This document shows positions 34,739-43,027 of a DNA stretch of 64,000 bases, in pieces. The first letter of the stretch is position 1, and every line of letters begins with the position of its first letter. The position numbers and the translations under genes are program-made. The DNA is from Bacteroidales bacterium. Lineage in GTDB: Bacteria; Bacteroidota; Bacteroidia; Bacteroidales; UBA932. The DNA is taken from the NCBI GenBank assembly GCA_017464245.1, contig JAFUDV010000013.1, positions 1 through 64,000 of the forward strand, written 5' to 3'. The notes under the pieces are model-generated. The model was not told where the DNA came from and searched no databases. It saw only the letters and a list, made by a program, of their open reading frames with translations.

Positions 34739-36439
34739 ATGAAAAGAATCACATCATATCTCCTGCTGCTCTGCACCGCGCTGGCCTTCGTGGGCTGCCG
34801 CGAAAAGGAGCAGCCGACCGTGTCCACGATGAAGGGCGTTTTCTACGCCTTTCTGGACGGGGCGGACGAGACGGTCGAGCTGCTTGCGAACAAGAGCAAG
34901 ACCTTCAATCTGCTCGCCAAGGCGGAGTCCGTCTCCGACGTCTATCTGACCCTCTCCTTCAAGGTGGACCCCGACGCCGTCGCCTCCTATAACGCGGCCC
35001 ACGGCACCGATTACGAACTGCTGCCTTCCTCCGCATTCGAATTCCTCGACAATACGGTGATGCTGCCGCGTTACAACACGGCGTCCTCCTCCGCCCGGCT
35101 CCGGATCACGGCCTCCGGGCTGGAGGAAGAAAAGGTGTACGTGCTTCCGGTCACCATCGACAAGGTCACCGGCACGGACAACTGGACCCTTTCCAGCTCT
35201 CCGTGCGCGTTCGTGACGGTCGTCCAGGTCTCCACCGGCCCGCAGGGCGGCGACGGTTCGGCCGAGTATCCGTACATCCTTTCCACCGCGGAGGATATGG
35301 AGAAGATGGCCGACAAGCTCGAGCACGGGAACAAGGTGTACTTCAAGATGAAGAACGACATCGATATGTCCTCCGTGGCCGCCTGGATCCCGCTCAACTA
35401 CGCCAGCCCGTACGACTTCGAGATCGACTTCGACGGCGCCGGACATACTATCTCCAACTTCAGCGTGGACTTCACCAACTACGCCAGTTTCTTCGGCGTC
35501 CTGTTCGGGAAGTGCCATGACGTGACCTTCACCAACGCCTATGTGACCAGTTCCGCCAACAGTGCCTGCGGCATCGTCGCCGGCTATGCCGGAACCGGGG
35601 ACAAGCACGCCGAGATTACCCGTGTCCATGTCCAGGGCGTCGTGGACTTCAAGGGCAACAAGACGGGCATCGGCGGCCTCGCCGGTATCCTGGGCAACGC
35701 CACGGTCACTGCCTCCTCCGCCGACTGCGAAGTGTCCTCCGCGTACAACTACGTGGGCGGCCTGTTCGGCTATGACGGCGGCAAGTGCGAGGTGTCCAAC
35801 TGCTGGACGGCCGGCTCGGTCAAGGGCGGGCAGCGCACCGGCGGCATCTGCGGCGGCCTCATCAAGAACGAGAGTTCCCTCGTGAACTGCTATTCCCTCT
35901 CTTCCGTGGAGGCCGGCTTCGCGGTCGCCGGCATCGCCGGCCACTGCAACCTGGACCAGAAGAGCGGCACGCCGGAGGAATCGCGTCCGGACAACGTCAT
36001 TTCCAAGTGCATCGCCTGGAACGAATATGTCCATGCCAGCACCCTGACGGAAGGCGACAAGTCCCACTACAGCTGCGGGGCGGTCGTCGGATTCACTTCC
36101 GTCCGCAACTACCTGATGGACTGCATCCGCAGGCCCGACCTGGACTATCGGGACTACTCCGACCTGTTCACCCTCTACGACCAGCCGAACGCTTCTCCGG
36201 ACAGCCCGCTGGTGGTGAACGCCGTGGCGGATGCCGCCTACAACTATCCGTACCACGGCCTGGCCGCCGAGGTGGGGAAGACCCTGTCGCAGGTGGCCAG
36301 GGAACTGGGCTGGAGCACCGATATCTGGGACTTCAGCGGTCCCGTTCCGACGCTCAAGGCCAATGCGGAAGTGTTGCCCGAAGAGGATGCCCACGGACAG
36401 GGCCAGCTTCCGGGTTATGGTGAGAATGAACTCTATTAA
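34739..36439 (+). CDS. DUF1735/GLUG surface lipoprotein (first of three)
   Basis: A 566-residue lipoprotein (Cys20 in FVGC). The N-terminal part, about 30-160, resembles DUF1735 (BT_3987-like) modules of surface glycan-binding proteins. From about 175 there is a right-handed parallel beta-helix-like region of GLUG-type repeats: GGLAGILGNATV, YVGGLFGYDGG, TGGICGGLIKN, VAGIAGH. It ends with a segment SQVARELGWSTDIWDFSGPVPTLK shared, in parts, with the next two proteins. It starts 13 bases after SusD. The likely role is capturing glycan at the cell surface; no catalytic residues are recognised. Confidence 0.75.
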   Translation: MKRITSYLLLLCTALAFVGCREKEQPTVSTMKGVFYAFLDGADETVELLANKSKTFNLLAKAESVSDVYLTLSFKVDPDAVASYNAAHGTDYELLPSSAFEFLDNTVMLPRYNTASSSARLRITASGLEEEKVYVLPVTIDKVTGTDNWTLSSSPCAFVTVVQVSTGPQGGDGSAEYPYILSTAEDMEKMADKLEHGNKVYFKMKNDIDMSSVAAWIPLNYASPYDFEIDFDGAGHTISNFSVDFTNYASFFGVLFGKCHDVTFTNAYVTSSANSACGIVAGYAGTGDKHAEITRVHVQGVVDFKGNKTGIGGLAGILGNATVTASSADCEVSSAYNYVGGLFGYDGGKCEVSNCWTAGSVKGGQRTGGICGGLIKNESSLVNCYSLSSVEAGFAVAGIAGHCNLDQKSGTPEESRPDNVISKCIAWNEYVHASTLTEGDKSHYSCGAVVGFTSVRNYLMDCIRRPDLDYRDYSDLFTLYDQPNASPDSPLVVNAVADAAYNYPYHGLAAEVGKTLSQVARELGWSTDIWDFSGPVPTLKANAEVLPEEDAHGQGQLPGYGENELY

Positions 36440-36451
36440 ACCGCGACCGTC

Positions 36452-38503
36452 ATGAAAACAAGAATAGCATCCTTCCTTTTCGCAGCATCCCTTTCGCTGC
36501 TCGCGCTTTCCTGCAACAAGGCGGTGGAACCGGCGTCCGTCCCGTCGCCCGGTCTCGTCACCATCTCGGCTTCCATCCCGGACCGGCCGGGCACTCGCGT
36601 CGCAGCCGGCGACGCCGAGACCGGCCTGTCCTGGTCCTGGGAGGCTGGCGACAAGATCGCGGTCATCGGCACGATGCCGTCCGTCTTCGACATCGACGAG
36701 GGATTCTCTCCCCAGCAGGCGTCTTTCACCGGAAAACCCGTTTCCGGTGACAAGTATTCCATCATCTATCCGGGGACGGTGACGTCCGTCTCCGGCCTGG
36801 AAGCCCTGACCTGGGACGCCCAGGTCCAGAAGGGCAATGATTCCAAGGCTCATCTGAAGTACTTCGCCCTCCTGTCCGACGTGGACGCCTTCGACACCTT
36901 CACGTTCGGTGCCGACTGGGCGGCTGCCCACGGCGGAACCTTCCGCCAGGGCGGCGTGCTCAAGCTGAAGTTCACCCTTCCGGAGGGCACGACGACCGTG
37001 AGCAAGGTGACCCTGGCGACGGGGACGCCGCTCTTCCATGCCGGAAACGGCGAGGCCACGGTCAGCGAGCTGAACCTGACGATGGAGGACGTCGCCCTCG
37101 GCGAGGACCGGGTCCTCACCGCCTGGATGACCACCTCCTGGCACGATGTCACCATCCCCGCCGGCACCGTCCTTTCCTTCACGGTGGCGGCCGGCGAGAA
37201 GACCTGGATCCGCGACATCACCATCGCGGAGGAAAAGGTCCTCAGGAGCGGCTTCGTGAACACCATCACCCTGGACGGGACCGGCTGGTTCGACGCCGGC
37301 CGCTACGACGGCGGCAAGGGCACCGAGGCCGAGCCCTGGCTCATCTCCAACGCGACTCAGCTCGGGTACATGCGGGATGACCTGAAGGGTGGCGAAAAGC
37401 GCTGGTTCAAGCTCGTCGACGACATCGACATGGCCGAAGTCACCGGCTGGGAGCCGCTCAACGCCGCTTCCCCGTACGACAAGGAGGTCGATTTCGACGG
37501 CGGCGGCCACACCATCTCCAACTTTACCTGCGACTATGGCGGGGCCTATCCGAGCTTCTTCGGCGTCCTGTTCGGCACCTGCCACGACGTGACCTTCTCC
37601 AAGGCGAAGATCGTGGGCACGGCCAACAGTGCCTGCGGCATCATCGGCGGCTATGCCGGGACGGGCGACAAGCACGCGGAAATCCTGCGGGTTCACGTCC
37701 AGGGCACGGTGAACTTCACCGGCAACAAGACCGGCGTCGGCGGTATGGTCGGCATCGTCGGAAACGGCAACATCACGGCTTCCTCGGCGTTCTGCAAGGT
37801 CTCGTCCGGCAAGAACTACGTCGGCGGCCTGTTCGGCTATGACGGCGGAAAGACCGTCGTCCGCGACTGCTGGACGGCCGGTTCGGTCATCGGCAGCCAG
37901 CGCGTCGGCGGCATCTGCGGCGGTCTCATCAAGGACGAGAGCGCCATCATCAACTGCTACTCCGCCTCTGCGGTGACGGCCGGTTTCGCCATCGGCGGCA
38001 TCGCCGGTCACGTCAACCAGGACAAGGGCGACGGCATGACGACCCGCACTCCCAAGAATGTCGTCGAAAAGAGTCTGGCCTGGAATACTTTCGTCCGGAG
38101 CAATTCCGTCGTGGAGGGGGACAAGAGCCATTACAGCGGCGGCGCTGTCGTGGGCTTCACCGCCACGCACAACTTCCTGACCGACTGCTACCGCAAGCCC
38201 GACTTCGACTTTGTCGATTACTCCGACCTCTTCGGCCTGTACGATCAGGAGAACGCCTCCGAGGAGACGCCGCTCGTGGTTGTCGAGGTGGAAGGTGCGA
38301 ACTACAACTTCCCGTATCACGGCAAGGCCGCCGCAGCCGGCAAGACCCTCTCGCAGGTCGCCCGGGAACTGGGCTGGTCTTCCGAGGTCTGGGACTTCAG
38401 CGGCGACTATCCCGTGCACGCAGGACAACCCTCGCTCGTCGTGGACCAGGCCGGCTCGAACGGCCAGATCGGCGACTTCGGCGAAAACCCGTTCATTCAG
38501 TAA
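36452..38503 (+). CDS. Fimbrillin-like/GLUG surface lipoprotein (second of three)
   Basis: A 683-residue lipoprotein (Cys21 in LALSC). Residues about 30-280 resemble a fimbrillin-like N-terminal module (LVTISASIPDRPGTRV, then WEAGDKIAVIG) and are closely similar to the same part of the third protein. From about 285 the GLUG half is closely similar to the first protein: SFFGVLFG, ANSACGI, GYAGTGDKHAEI, KNYVGGLFGYDGGK and GGICGGLIK are shared almost word for word. It is thus a mosaic of its two neighbours. It probably binds glycan at the surface. Confidence 0.75.
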   Translation: MKTRIASFLFAASLSLLALSCNKAVEPASVPSPGLVTISASIPDRPGTRVAAGDAETGLSWSWEAGDKIAVIGTMPSVFDIDEGFSPQQASFTGKPVSGDKYSIIYPGTVTSVSGLEALTWDAQVQKGNDSKAHLKYFALLSDVDAFDTFTFGADWAAAHGGTFRQGGVLKLKFTLPEGTTTVSKVTLATGTPLFHAGNGEATVSELNLTMEDVALGEDRVLTAWMTTSWHDVTIPAGTVLSFTVAAGEKTWIRDITIAEEKVLRSGFVNTITLDGTGWFDAGRYDGGKGTEAEPWLISNATQLGYMRDDLKGGEKRWFKLVDDIDMAEVTGWEPLNAASPYDKEVDFDGGGHTISNFTCDYGGAYPSFFGVLFGTCHDVTFSKAKIVGTANSACGIIGGYAGTGDKHAEILRVHVQGTVNFTGNKTGVGGMVGIVGNGNITASSAFCKVSSGKNYVGGLFGYDGGKTVVRDCWTAGSVIGSQRVGGICGGLIKDESAIINCYSASAVTAGFAIGGIAGHVNQDKGDGMTTRTPKNVVEKSLAWNTFVRSNSVVEGDKSHYSGGAVVGFTATHNFLTDCYRKPDFDFVDYSDLFGLYDQENASEETPLVVVEVEGANYNFPYHGKAAAAGKTLSQVARELGWSSEVWDFSGDYPVHAGQPSLVVDQAGSNGQIGDFGENPFIQ

Positions 38504-38519
38504 ATAAGGAGGACAGACC

Positions 38520-40673
38520 ATGAAAACGAACATTTCCAACCTAGTTTTGGCAGCGGCCCTTCTTCCGCTCCTGTTCTCCTGCAACAAGGCGGCGGAGCCT
38601 GTCTCCGTTCCGGATGACGGTCTCGTCACCATTTCCGCGACCATTCCGGACGGCCCGGCGACCCGTGTCGCCGCGGCCGCCGCGGAAACCGGCCTCGCCT
38701 GGAAGTGGGAAGAAAGGGATCAGATCACCGTCGTGGGCGTGAATTCGTCCGTCTTCGATATCGAGGACGGCTTCACGGCCCACCAGGCCGACTTCACCGG
38801 CAAGCCGGTGGCCGGCAGCGCCTTCTCCATCCTGTATCCCGGTTCCTACGACTCCGTGGCGGAGCTGGAGGCGGCCGCCTGGACCGGTCAGGTCCAGACC
38901 GGCAACGGCTCGATGGACCATCTGAAATATTGTGCGCTCCTGTCCGGCGTTGATGCGTTCGAGACCTTCGAATTCAGCGATGCGTGGGCTGCGGAACACG
39001 GCGGATCTTTCCGGCAGAGCGGCGTACTCAAATTCGCCCTCACCCTTCCGGAGGGTGTCACCGCACCGGAAAGCGTGGCCGTCCGGGCCGACGAACCGGT
39101 GTTCTATGCCGACAATGCCGGCACCAAGGTCTCGTCACTCGGACTGGAACTGAAAGACGTTACCCTCGGTGAAGACCGGGTGCTCACCGCCTGGATGACC
39201 CTGCCCTGGCAGGAAGTCAAGGTCCCGGCCGGAACGGCCCTGACCGTCACGGTCGTGGCCGACGGCGGCAACCATTGGCAGCGCAGTGTCACCCTCTCGG
39301 CGGAGGCCTCCCTCCTGCCCGGCAAGGTGAACACCATCGTCCTGGACGCCACCGGCTGGACGGGCAGCGGGCACTACGCGGGCGGAGAAGGCACGGCCGA
39401 ATCGCCGTGGCTCATCGCCGACGCGGCTTCGCTCCGCTCCGTGCGCGGCGACCTCGTCAGCGGCGAGACCAAGTACTTCAAGCTGGTCCAGGATATCGAC
39501 ATCTCCGGCGCCGAGTGGGCACCGCTCAACAACGAGGGGAACTTTGACAAGTTCTTCGACTTCGACGGCAACGGGAAGACCATCAAGGGCCTGACCATCA
39601 CGGAACCCGTGGCTTATGCGAGTTTTGCGGGCATCCTGTACGGAACGCTCAGGAACGTCACGTTTGACGGTGCGAACATCGTCGCCGGCAACAACAAGGC
39701 GGGCATCGCGGCCGGTTACGTGGGCACGAACAAGAGCCTGACGGCCTGCTCGATGACCGGGGTGACGGTCAAGGATTCCGCCATCGAGGGGGCGACCTGG
39801 CTGGGCGGCCTCATCGGCCAGGTGGCGATCGCCACCACCGTCTCCGACTGCCATGTCATCCGCACGACCGTCACGTCCTCCTCCGACAATGTCGGCGGCC
39901 TGGTGGCCGTTCCGGACTGCGCCGGCGTCCGTTTCGAGAACTGTTCGACCGAGGGCGTCACCATCCGTCATACGGCCGCCAAACGCTATATGGGCGGCTT
40001 TGTCGGGAACATCAACAAGGCGACGGTGTTCGAGCGCTGCACGGTGAAAGATGCCGTCCTGGATGCTCCTTCCTCCCAGCGGGTGGGCGGTTTCGTCGGC
40101 CAGGCCGGCCGGTTCGACGGTGCCGTCATCTCGCACTGCACCGTGGAGAACGCGACCATCACCGGCTCCACCAACTCCGCCGGTTTCGTGGGCGTGAACT
40201 ACTGCCCGGACATCAACAAGTGTGCGGTCGTCGGCGGAACCATCACCGCGAACGGCAACAATGTCGCCGGTTTCGCCGGGTATCCGGAAGGCAATGCGAC
40301 CCTTGCCTGCAAGATCGCGGACAGCTACTCCACGATGAAAGTCGTCGGCGGCGAACGGTCCGAGATCGGCGGCTTCATCGGCATTGCCAAAGGCTTGATT
40401 GCCGTGGAACGCTGCTATGCAGCCGGCGAGGTGAACGGAACGCATGCCAATACGGGTGCCTTCGTGGGCAAGGTGGATGTGGCGACCGCCGCCATCTCCG
40501 CCTGCATCGGCTGGAACGCGACCCTGCCGTTCGCCGGCTTCGTCGTGGACGGCGCCGAGAGTGTCAAGGATAACTATGCCGGCAACGAGGGGACGGTTTC
40601 TTCCCAGGCCATCGCGCTGGGCTGGCCTGCGGACGTGTGGGACCTCAGCGGCGACGCACCTAAACTCAAATAA
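38520..40673 (+). CDS. Fimbrillin-like/GLUG surface lipoprotein (third of three)
   Basis: A 717-residue lipoprotein (Cys21 in LFSC). The fimbrillin-like N-terminal module matches the second protein; the GLUG region (about 285-700) is a different and longer array, with units such as GGLIGQVAIATTVSDC, GGFVGNINKATVFERC and VGGFVGQAGRFDGA. It closes with the same LGWPADVWDLSGDAPKLK-type ending as its neighbours. It starts 16 bases after the second protein and ends two bases before the NAGPA gene. The role is probably glycan binding; the array length may set substrate reach. Confidence 0.75.
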   Translation: MKTNISNLVLAAALLPLLFSCNKAAEPVSVPDDGLVTISATIPDGPATRVAAAAAETGLAWKWEERDQITVVGVNSSVFDIEDGFTAHQADFTGKPVAGSAFSILYPGSYDSVAELEAAAWTGQVQTGNGSMDHLKYCALLSGVDAFETFEFSDAWAAEHGGSFRQSGVLKFALTLPEGVTAPESVAVRADEPVFYADNAGTKVSSLGLELKDVTLGEDRVLTAWMTLPWQEVKVPAGTALTVTVVADGGNHWQRSVTLSAEASLLPGKVNTIVLDATGWTGSGHYAGGEGTAESPWLIADAASLRSVRGDLVSGETKYFKLVQDIDISGAEWAPLNNEGNFDKFFDFDGNGKTIKGLTITEPVAYASFAGILYGTLRNVTFDGANIVAGNNKAGIAAGYVGTNKSLTACSMTGVTVKDSAIEGATWLGGLIGQVAIATTVSDCHVIRTTVTSSSDNVGGLVAVPDCAGVRFENCSTEGVTIRHTAAKRYMGGFVGNINKATVFERCTVKDAVLDAPSSQRVGGFVGQAGRFDGAVISHCTVENATITGSTNSAGFVGVNYCPDINKCAVVGGTITANGNNVAGFAGYPEGNATLACKIADSYSTMKVVGGERSEIGGFIGIAKGLIAVERCYAAGEVNGTHANTGAFVGKVDVATAAISACIGWNATLPFAGFVVDGAESVKDNYAGNEGTVSSQAIALGWPADVWDLSGDAPKLK

Positions 40674-40675
40674 GC

Positions 40676-41734
40676 ATGAAACGCCATTCCCTGTATCTGA
40701 TCGCGGTGTCCATCCCCCTGCTGGTCCTTTCCTGCAGGGGGGAGGACTTGCCCGACATCATCCCGCCGCCCACCCCGGTGGTGGACCCGGACCCTACCCC
40801 CGTCAATCCCCAACCCGGCGGCGAAACCCACGAATGGGACAAGAACCGGGGAAAGAAAGTCTATCCTTCCGGCACCGGCTGGACGAGCACGATGGTCGAG
40901 GAGGGAATCACCTATTACACCTTCTCCGGCACCGACCCCGTCACAAAGTCCCCGCAGCGCGTCTTTGTCACGGACGTCGACCTGTCCAACACCGACTATT
41001 CCGTCAAGTTCGCCCTCTATGACAGCCGTTCCACGGCCTCGGCGGTGATGAAGGACAAGAAGGCCATCGTGACCATGAATGCGGGCTATGAACGGGAATC
41101 CATCGTCATCCGGGTGGACGGCCGCACGGCTTTCATGATGCCCAACAGCACCATCGGCAGTACGGGCGTGACCAATTGGAAGAACGAGGGATGCGTGATG
41201 CTGGATGGCGTCCGGGACGTCCGTTTCGGCGATACCGGCCGGGACCTGGCCTATCAGGACCAGCAGCGGGCCTATATGAAACTGGCCCCGACGGTGCCCA
41301 ACCTCCTGTCCAGCGCTCCGATCCTCATCTACGATTACGAGCCGATGGGGGAGACGTTCGTGACCCGGTATCCCAGGCAGTCTTCCAATTCCGAGGACCC
41401 CTATGTCCACCAGAGCACGAATACCCATCCCCGCACCGTTATCGCGAAAAATGAGTTCAACCATCTGCTCCTCATCGTCATCGACGGGCGCCGTCCGACG
41501 GTCAGCCGGGGCATGTCCGCCGCGGAAGTGACGCAGTTCCTGGTGACGAACTTCAATCCGCAGTATGCCCTGAACCTGGACGGCGGCGGATCCTCTACGA
41601 TGTGCGTGCAGGGGCAGGGGGACGAGTCCACCCACGTGGTGAACTATCCCACGGACTCCGATGAGGTGAAAGGCGTTCCCGACCATACCGGCGAACGCTC
41701 CGTGCCCACATTCTTTTATGTCGTAAAGAACTGA
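40676..41734 (+). CDS. Phosphodiester glycosidase (NAGPA/DUF2233) lipoprotein
   Basis: A 352-residue lipoprotein (Cys20 in LVLSC) with a Pro-rich linker at 30-47. The rest is one NAGPA domain. The human family member, the mannose 6-phosphate uncovering enzyme, cleaves GlcNAc from GlcNAc-1-phospho-6-mannose. Family marks seen are VTMNAGYE, NTHPRTVIAKNE, LIVIDGRRPTVSRGMS and ALNLDGGGSSTM, which together form the active site. It should split a sugar-phosphate diester outside the cytoplasm and leave a phosphomonoester on the glycan. The next gene, a phosphatase, overlaps it by one base (TGATG). The sugar it removes is unknown; GlcNAc or mannose is possible. Confidence 0.85.
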   Translation: MKRHSLYLIAVSIPLLVLSCRGEDLPDIIPPPTPVVDPDPTPVNPQPGGETHEWDKNRGKKVYPSGTGWTSTMVEEGITYYTFSGTDPVTKSPQRVFVTDVDLSNTDYSVKFALYDSRSTASAVMKDKKAIVTMNAGYERESIVIRVDGRTAFMMPNSTIGSTGVTNWKNEGCVMLDGVRDVRFGDTGRDLAYQDQQRAYMKLAPTVPNLLSSAPILIYDYEPMGETFVTRYPRQSSNSEDPYVHQSTNTHPRTVIAKNEFNHLLLIVIDGRRPTVSRGMSAAEVTQFLVTNFNPQYALNLDGGGSSTMCVQGQGDESTHVVNYPTDSDEVKGVPDHTGERSVPTFFYVVKN

Positions 41735-43023
41735 TGAAGCGTCATGTCCTGATTCTGGCGGTCCTGCTTGCGGCCGCCTGCAGCCCGCGGCTGGCCCCCG
41801 GGAGCCAAGCTCCTGGCGGCGACGCCTTCATGCCCCGTCCGGACGGCTTCTCCGACCGGTACGCCCTGGAAGAGATGGTGATCCTGAGCCGGCACAACAT
41901 CCGGTCTCCGCTCAGCGGGCCGGGATCGGTGCTTTCGCGGATCACCCCGCACGAATGGTTCGACTGGAGTTCCGATCCGGGCGAGCTGTCGCTTCGGGGC
42001 GGTGCGCTGGAGGTGGAAATGGGCCAGTTCTTCCGGGAGTGGCTCGTGGGCGAAGGCTTCTTCGCCAAGAACGGCGTCCCGGAGGAGGGGAGCATCCGCT
42101 TCTATGCCAACTCCATCCAGCGTACCCGCGCCACGGCCCGCGCCTTCGCCGCCGGGATGTTCCCGATGGCCGATATCGACGTGGAACAGCATACGCCGCT
42201 GGGGACGATGGACCCGGTGTTCAACCCGCAGATTACCAAGATCACCGATTCGTTCCTCGAGAAGGCCTATGCCGGGATCGAGGCGATGGGCGGCCTGGAC
42301 GCTCCCGTGCGGGAAAAGTACGCCCTTCTGGAGAAGGTCCTGGACATCAAGGCCAGTCCTGCGGCGGAGAACGATACCACGGCCTTCGCGTCGTTCCCGT
42401 CCTCCGTCCGGTTCGAACTGTACAAGGAACCCATCATGCGCGGCGGCCTGAAGATGGCCTGTTCCGCCTCGGACGCGCTTACGCTCCAGTACTACGAGGA
42501 ACCGGATGCCGTGAAGGCCGGTTTCGGCCATGCGCTTACCCGGCAGCAGTGGGCCGATATCTCCGGTGTCAAGGACTGGTACCAGGAAGCGCTGTTCAAC
42601 ACGCCCGGCGTGGCGGAAAACGTCGCCCATCCGATGCTTCGCGAACTCCTCGCGGAACTGCGCACCCCCGGGCGGAAGTTCGCCTTCCTGTGCGGTCACG
42701 ACTCCAACATCGGCAGTGTCCTGTCGGCCCTCCGGGCGGAGGAGTTCTCCGCCCCCGGTGCCATCGAGACGAAGACTCCCATCGGCGGGAAAGTTGTCAT
42801 CCAGAAATACCGCGGCCGCGACGGGAAGCTGTATGCCGACCTCTGGCTCGTCTATGCCTCGGCCGACCAGCTCCGGTCGGTCTCCGTCCTCTCCCCGGAG
42901 AATCCGCCGATGGCGCTCCGGCTGTCCCTGAAGGGACTGACGCCCAATGCCGACGGCCTGTATTCCTTCTCTGATCTGGAACGGCGTTTCACCGACGCCA
43001 TCGAAGCCTATGACCAACTATAA
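41734..43023 (+). CDS. Histidine acid phosphatase (glucose-1-phosphatase-like)
   Basis: A 429-residue branch-2 histidine phosphatase with a lipoprotein signal (AAACSP, Cys16). The catalytic SRHNIRSPL at 52-60 supplies the nucleophilic His54, and GHDSN at 321-325 the HD pair that protonates the leaving group. The RHNxRxPL form and the GxLEVxMGxxxREWL segment recall periplasmic Agp glucose-1-phosphatases, which hydrolyse sugar phosphates and also inositol phosphates. Between two NAGPA-domain genes, its likely substrate is the sugar phosphate exposed or released when a phosphodiester is cut. Confidence 0.88.
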   Translation: MKRHVLILAVLLAAACSPRLAPGSQAPGGDAFMPRPDGFSDRYALEEMVILSRHNIRSPLSGPGSVLSRITPHEWFDWSSDPGELSLRGGALEVEMGQFFREWLVGEGFFAKNGVPEEGSIRFYANSIQRTRATARAFAAGMFPMADIDVEQHTPLGTMDPVFNPQITKITDSFLEKAYAGIEAMGGLDAPVREKYALLEKVLDIKASPAAENDTTAFASFPSSVRFELYKEPIMRGGLKMACSASDALTLQYYEEPDAVKAGFGHALTRQQWADISGVKDWYQEALFNTPGVAENVAHPMLRELLAELRTPGRKFAFLCGHDSNIGSVLSALRAEEFSAPGAIETKTPIGGKVVIQKYRGRDGKLYADLWLVYASADQLRSVSVLSPENPPMALRLSLKGLTPNADGLYSFSDLERRFTDAIEAYDQL

Positions 43024-43027
43024 CGCT

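Noticed and set aside
34754..38644. 1296-residue open frame on the minus strand across the GLUG genes
   Set aside because: Antisense to three genes with clear signal peptides and family motifs; its low-complexity Val/Gly/His-rich product is typical of a GC-rich shadow frame.
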